Shown here piece by piece: positions 60,247 through 64,000 of a stretch of DNA of 64,000 nt. The notes under the pieces are model-generated. The model made no database searches, was not told the DNA's origin, and worked only from the letters and a program-made list of their open reading frames with translations. The position numbers and the translations under genes are program-made. The DNA comes from Bacteroides luti (GTDB lineage: Bacteria > Bacteroidota > Bacteroidia > Bacteroidales > Bacteroidaceae): contig NZ_FQTV01000001.1 of the NCBI RefSeq assembly GCF_900128905.1, positions 186,001 to 250,000 of the forward strand, given 5' to 3'. Position 1 is the stretch's first letter; every line of letters begins with the position of its first letter.

Positions 60247-62325
60247 ATGAAAAGATTATTTGTGATAACATTTTTATTTTATTTTTGCTTGGGGATGAAA
60301 GCTCAGGTTAGTGATACAACATCCGTTGCTATTGACAGTGTTCTGCATAATTTGCCCGAGGTTATGGTTAAAGGAGAACGTCCAATGGTTAAGGCTTCCG
60401 AAGGTAAACTCATTTATGACTTGCCACGTATAGTAAGTAATCTAGCAGTTGAGAATGCTTATGATGCTATTAAAGAACTTCCCGGAGTGATGGATCAGCA
60501 AGGCTCATTAACCTTGGCCGGATTATCTGTTAATATAATAATAAATGGCAAGGTTAGTACCATGAGTGCTGAACAGCTTACAGCATTACTAAAAAGCATT
60601 CCTGTGTCGAGGATAGAAAAAGCTGAAGTGATGTATGCTGCACCGGCAAGGTATAACGTGCGTGGAGCTGTGATTAATCTGATCTTGAAATCGGGTATGG
60701 GACAGGCTACTTCGCTTGTGGGAGAACTTTATTCTGCATGGACTCAGAGGCATTATGAGAATTTTGAAGAAAGAGGTAGTGCACTTTTCTCCTCTGAAAA
60801 GCTTTCGGCAGATATTCTTTACAATTATAAAAACGAACGTGAATACTCTGGTAACGACAGATTTAATAAGCATCTGTTCAATGGTACTGAATATAATCTG
60901 AGACAGATTACCAATGGAAATTCAAGTAGTGAGGATAATAATGTGCGATTAGGTATGGACTATTCATTTACTAAGGATAATATTTTAAGCTTTGTCTATT
61001 CCGGGCAGTTCTCAAACGGATCTTATCATAATGCTACTACGGGGTCAGAGGTAAGTAAAGCAAATAAATACGATGACAGTCAACTTCATAATCTGAAACT
61101 AGATTACCAGTCATCATTTGGAATGAAGATGGGTTCGGAGTTCACTTACTATAAAAATCCATGTTCACAGCTATTTTCAGGTATAATGAATAACACAAGC
61201 ACTCATTTCTTATCTGAAGATCAACAAAGGATCAATAAATGGATGCTCTATATTAATCAAAACCACAAATTACCTGCCGGCTGGGGGATAAATTATGGTG
61301 TGCAATACACTACATCTACCGATAATAGTTTCCAGTATTACTTTGATGACGTAACAGGAGACTATATACCTACAAATTCCATGGACAGCAGACATAAAGA
61401 GCATACGTTCAATGGCTTTGCCGGATTCAATAAGAATTTTGGAGAAAAACTATCCATTGATGCATCTCTTGCTGCTGAGCATTATAAAACTGCAGTCTGG
61501 AATGAGTGGACACTTTATCCAACTCTCAATGCTACTTATACCCTTAAACCGGGACAGATTTTACAATTATCTTTCTCCGGCAACAAGCAATATCCCTCTT
61601 ACTGGAGCACCAATAATACAATCAGCTATGTAAGTAGCTATGTAGAAGTACAGGGAAACCCTTATTTAAGGCCTTCTCGTGAATACGAGACAAACCTTAC
61701 ATACATTCTGAAAAGCAAGTATATATTTTCTGCATTCTTCAATCATGTACCCGATTACTTTATACAACTCCCCTATCAGTCACCCGACAGATTGACGCTG
61801 GTTTATAAATATCATAACTTTAATTATCAGCAGCAAGCCGGATTACAGACTGTTATTCCGTTTAAGGTGAAAGAGTTTCTTAATTCACGACTTACGGTTG
61901 TAGGTTATTACAAACGTGAAAAGGATAATGATTTCTACAATATTCCTTTTGACCGCAGCAGGTATTCATTTATGGTAAATATGAACAATACATTTACAGT
62001 TTCCTCAAAACCAGATATCAAATTTATGCTTACCGGATTCTATCAGAACGGAACTATTCAGGGAATATACGATTTGAGTCGTTCATACAATGTAAATACG
62101 GCGTTGAGGTGGACATTCGCAAATAAACATGCACAAATAACCTTGAAAGGAGACGATTTATTCAATACGAATCTTATCAAAACCAGTATAGATTATGCCG
62201 ATCAGTTCAGCACAATGAAGACTCTTATGAATAATCGCGCTTTAACCCTTTCATTCAGTTATAAGTTTGGCAATTACAAGGAAAAATCACGCAAAGCTGT
62301 TGATACTTCCCGGTTCATTAAATAG
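60247..62325 (+). CDS. Outer-membrane beta-barrel protein, TonB-receptor-like
   Basis: The protein is 692 aa from the ATG at 60247 (upstream TTG start rejected; the ATG is followed by a good signal peptide, RLFVITFLFYFCLGMKAQ). A plug-like domain follows (about residues 50-145: LPEVMVKGERPMVK, IKELPGVMDQQGSLTLAG, INGKVSTMSAEQL, RIEKAEVMYAAPARYNVRGAVINL), then a long barrel with aromatic-rich strands (OMP_b-brl_3 type). There is no SusD partner and no carboxypeptidase-like N-terminal domain. Ligand unknown. It is divergent from the two-component genes and may be their target. Confidence 0.85.
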   Translation: MKRLFVITFLFYFCLGMKAQVSDTTSVAIDSVLHNLPEVMVKGERPMVKASEGKLIYDLPRIVSNLAVENAYDAIKELPGVMDQQGSLTLAGLSVNIIINGKVSTMSAEQLTALLKSIPVSRIEKAEVMYAAPARYNVRGAVINLILKSGMGQATSLVGELYSAWTQRHYENFEERGSALFSSEKLSADILYNYKNEREYSGNDRFNKHLFNGTEYNLRQITNGNSSSEDNNVRLGMDYSFTKDNILSFVYSGQFSNGSYHNATTGSEVSKANKYDDSQLHNLKLDYQSSFGMKMGSEFTYYKNPCSQLFSGIMNNTSTHFLSEDQQRINKWMLYINQNHKLPAGWGINYGVQYTTSTDNSFQYYFDDVTGDYIPTNSMDSRHKEHTFNGFAGFNKNFGEKLSIDASLAAEHYKTAVWNEWTLYPTLNATYTLKPGQILQLSFSGNKQYPSYWSTNNTISYVSSYVEVQGNPYLRPSREYETNLTYILKSKYIFSAFFNHVPDYFIQLPYQSPDRLTLVYKYHNFNYQQQAGLQTVIPFKVKEFLNSRLTVVGYYKREKDNDFYNIPFDRSRYSFMVNMNNTFTVSSKPDIKFMLTGFYQNGTIQGIYDLSRSYNVNTALRWTFANKHAQITLKGDDLFNTNLIKTSIDYADQFSTMKTLMNNRALTLSFSYKFGNYKEKSRKAVDTSRFIK

Positions 62326-62352
62326 AGACTCTTATGTTTAACTTCATTTATA

Positions 62353-63885
62353 TCACTTCTTTAATCTGAGCTCGTAAAGGTCATTCCTTCTATCCTTCAG
62401 GTTTCTTACACTGCCGTAGGTATGGAGCTCGTTAAGCAAGTTCAAATCCACATCAGACACCAGGATCATTTCGGTGTTTGGTGTGGCTTCGGCACATTTC
62501 CCATCAGTAGGGAATGCAAAATCGCAAGGAGTGAATACCCCGGATTGCGCGTATTGTATATCCATATTGTGCACGCGTGGCAGATTACCCACACTTCCTG
62601 CTATAACTACAAAGCATTCATTTTCAATTGCACGGGCTTGAGCGCATATTCTTACGCGGGAATAACCGTTTTGTGTATCGGTAAGAAAAGGAACAAAGAG
62701 TACCTGCATTCCCTGATCGGCCATGATGCGGGTCAGTTCGGGATATTCCACGTCATAGCAAATCAATATTCCTATCTTCGCACAATCGGTATCAAAAGTT
62801 TTAATTACCTTTCCGCCCGAGAGTCCCCAGCTTTTAGTTTCATCGGGAGTTACATGAATTTTCTCGTAAGTCTCATAAGTACCGTCTCTGCGGCAAAGAA
62901 ATCCCACATTGTAGAGGTCATTTCCACGAAGCTGCGGCATACTTCCGGTAATAATATTTATGTTGTAGCTGATTGCCAGGTTTATAAAGCGCTTCCTCAT
63001 TTCATTGGTATATTTAGCAAGCTCACGAATGGCCTGAGATTCACCCAGATGATTGAATTTTGCCATCAGTGGTGCATTGAAATATTCCGGGAAAAGAATA
63101 AAATCACTTTTATAATCGGAAACTGCATCCACAAAGAATTCTACTTGTTCGAATACATCGTCAATAGTTTTGTAAGAGCGCATCTGCCATTGCACCAATC
63201 CCAGTCTGATAGTGGTTTTCTGAGGAACAAACTCTTGTGTTGGTGGCTGATAATAAATATTATCCCATTGCAAAAGGCAGGCATAGTGGCAAGATTCTTC
63301 GTCATTAGGCAGATAGTTAGTCATCACCTTACGCACGTGAAAATCGTTTGATAGCTGAAAGGTAAGTACCGGATCGAAGATCTCTTTCTTACTGACTTTA
63401 TGTATATACTCCTTAGGACGCAAATCCTGAGCATATTTGTGATAATTCGGAATTCTACCACCGAACATGATAGCCTTCAGGTTCAGCGTTTCACAAAGCT
63501 CTTTGCGGTAATCATACATTCTTCTGGCCAGTCTGAGGCCACGGAATTCAGGATGAATAAAGACCTCTATACCATAGAGAATGTTTCCCTCCGGATTATG
63601 TGTGTTAAACGTTTCCTGTCCCGTAACAGAAGCATAAGTATGATCGTTTTTTACCATATCGTAATCAACGATAATGGAAAGCGCACATCCCACTATTTTG
63701 TTGTCTGCAACCACCACAATCTGTCCTTCCGGAAAAATTGTGATTAACTTTTCTATTTGTTCACGCGACCAAAAGACGTCGCTTCCATCTGAATATGTTC
63801 TGGTAAATGATTGTGAGAGTTGGGCATAATCGTCCAGCTGCAGAGAACGTATTTTTACTTTGCTTATTTTATGCATAGGTTCCAT
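62353..63885 (-). CDS. Bifunctional GNAT acetyltransferase / carbon-nitrogen hydrolase
   Basis: A 510-aa fusion. Residues about 8-200 are a GNAT domain (IRSLQLDDYAQLSQSF, VADNKIVGCALSI, FIHPEFRGLRLARRMYDYR with the acetyl-CoA loop R-G-x-x-x-A/G). Residues about 225-490 are a nitrilase-superfamily amidase with Glu in LFPEYFN (about 263), Lys in EKIHVTP (about 341) and Cys in LICYDVEYP (about 374). This fusion is found in several phyla; the substrate is unknown. It converges with the barrel gene with only 27 bp between stops. Start could be the second Met (residue 4). Confidence 0.92.
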   Translation of the reverse strand: MEPMHKISKVKIRSLQLDDYAQLSQSFTRTYSDGSDVFWSREQIEKLITIFPEGQIVVVADNKIVGCALSIIVDYDMVKNDHTYASVTGQETFNTHNPEGNILYGIEVFIHPEFRGLRLARRMYDYRKELCETLNLKAIMFGGRIPNYHKYAQDLRPKEYIHKVSKKEIFDPVLTFQLSNDFHVRKVMTNYLPNDEESCHYACLLQWDNIYYQPPTQEFVPQKTTIRLGLVQWQMRSYKTIDDVFEQVEFFVDAVSDYKSDFILFPEYFNAPLMAKFNHLGESQAIRELAKYTNEMRKRFINLAISYNINIITGSMPQLRGNDLYNVGFLCRRDGTYETYEKIHVTPDETKSWGLSGGKVIKTFDTDCAKIGILICYDVEYPELTRIMADQGMQVLFVPFLTDTQNGYSRVRICAQARAIENECFVVIAGSVGNLPRVHNMDIQYAQSGVFTPCDFAFPTDGKCAEATPNTEMILVSDVDLNLLNELHTYGSVRNLKDRRNDLYELRLKK

Positions 63886-63916
63886 AGCTGATACATTTTA
63901 TTTGATATATAAAGAA

Positions 63917-63924
63917 CAAAAGTA
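63917..63924 (-). promoter_or_regulatory. -7 box for the GNAT-nitrilase gene
   Basis: Minus-strand TACTTTTG, 31 bp upstream of the start. Nothing else is identifiable from 63925 to the window end. Confidence 0.6.
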
Positions 63925-64000
63925 CAGTAAATAATCCGAAATACATTCGCCTATGGTTAGATTTCTGTTTTTATAGATCTGGTTCTGCTGGAACAGAGAA

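Noticed and set aside
62422..63351. 309-codon ORF antisense to the GNAT-nitrilase gene
   Set aside because: The opposite strand carries all catalytic motifs of a known family; the antisense frame has no recognisable domain and odd composition.

Overview
The window looks like a chromosomal segment of a Bacteroidales bacterium, most likely Bacteroides. The evidence is a low G+C composition, the Bacteroides -7 promoter box TAnnTTTG (sometimes with TTTG about 19-20 bp upstream) in front of many genes, a lipid-anchored TamA-like protein (TamL type), serine palmitoyltransferase for sphingolipids, an agmatine deiminase / N-carbamoylputrescine amidase pair, DUF4296 and DUF4738 lipoproteins, and HU-CCDC81/SPOR and Wzi-type proteins. 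No phage, integrase or intact insertion sequence was seen.

Layout. 1-630: 3' end of an MBL-fold hydrolase and two identical tRNA-Lys(CTT) genes. 1.2-9.8 kb: divergent sodium-solute and FucP-type sugar transporters, DoxX, two small lipoproteins, TamL and a SpoU rRNA methyltransferase. 9.9-26.7 kb: one long leftward exopolysaccharide/capsule locus in transcription order wza - wzz - wzx - wzy - four glycosyltransferases - wecG-like - wcaJ-like - wzi - rfbC - ugd - lipoprotein. 27-28.5 kb: HU-CCDC81/SPOR membrane protein and a zinc-ribbon/FHA protein, then about 850 bp of palindrome-rich non-coding DNA. 29.4-31.7 kb: tRNA-Glu and an HU-like gene with fetAB iron-export genes. 31.9-34.5 kb: putrescine synthesis (DUF2148, aguA, aguB). 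34.7-37.8 kb: aspS and three tandem tRNA-Pro genes on a triplicated unit of about 537 bp. 38-49.4 kb: serine palmitoyltransferase, lipid kinase, trmN6, lon-tgt-lptF/G, a redoxin without catalytic cysteines, serB and a DEAD-box helicase. 49.5-55.3 kb: leftward ileS - traR/dksA-like - lspA - DUF4296 - hypothetical operon. 55.3-56.3 kb: 1 kb gap packed with repeats and hairpins. 56.3-63.9 kb: peroxiredoxin, transaldolase, an RprXY-like two-component system facing an outer-membrane barrel gene, and a GNAT-nitrilase fusion.

The most notable non-standard signals are: (1) three intergenic copies of an ordered element made of four TGTACA palindromes exactly 22 bp apart; (2) three tandem GAAAAAAA octamers inside the signal-peptide codons of the first exopolysaccharide gene, a candidate phase-variation tract; (3) a cluster of ten CTAG sites in palindromes upstream of ileS; (4) the triplicated tRNA-Pro unit; (5) family members that have lost expected metal or redox cysteines (Tgt, the TraR/DksA-like protein, the redoxin). 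All family assignments come from reading motifs in translated sequence; no database search was run.
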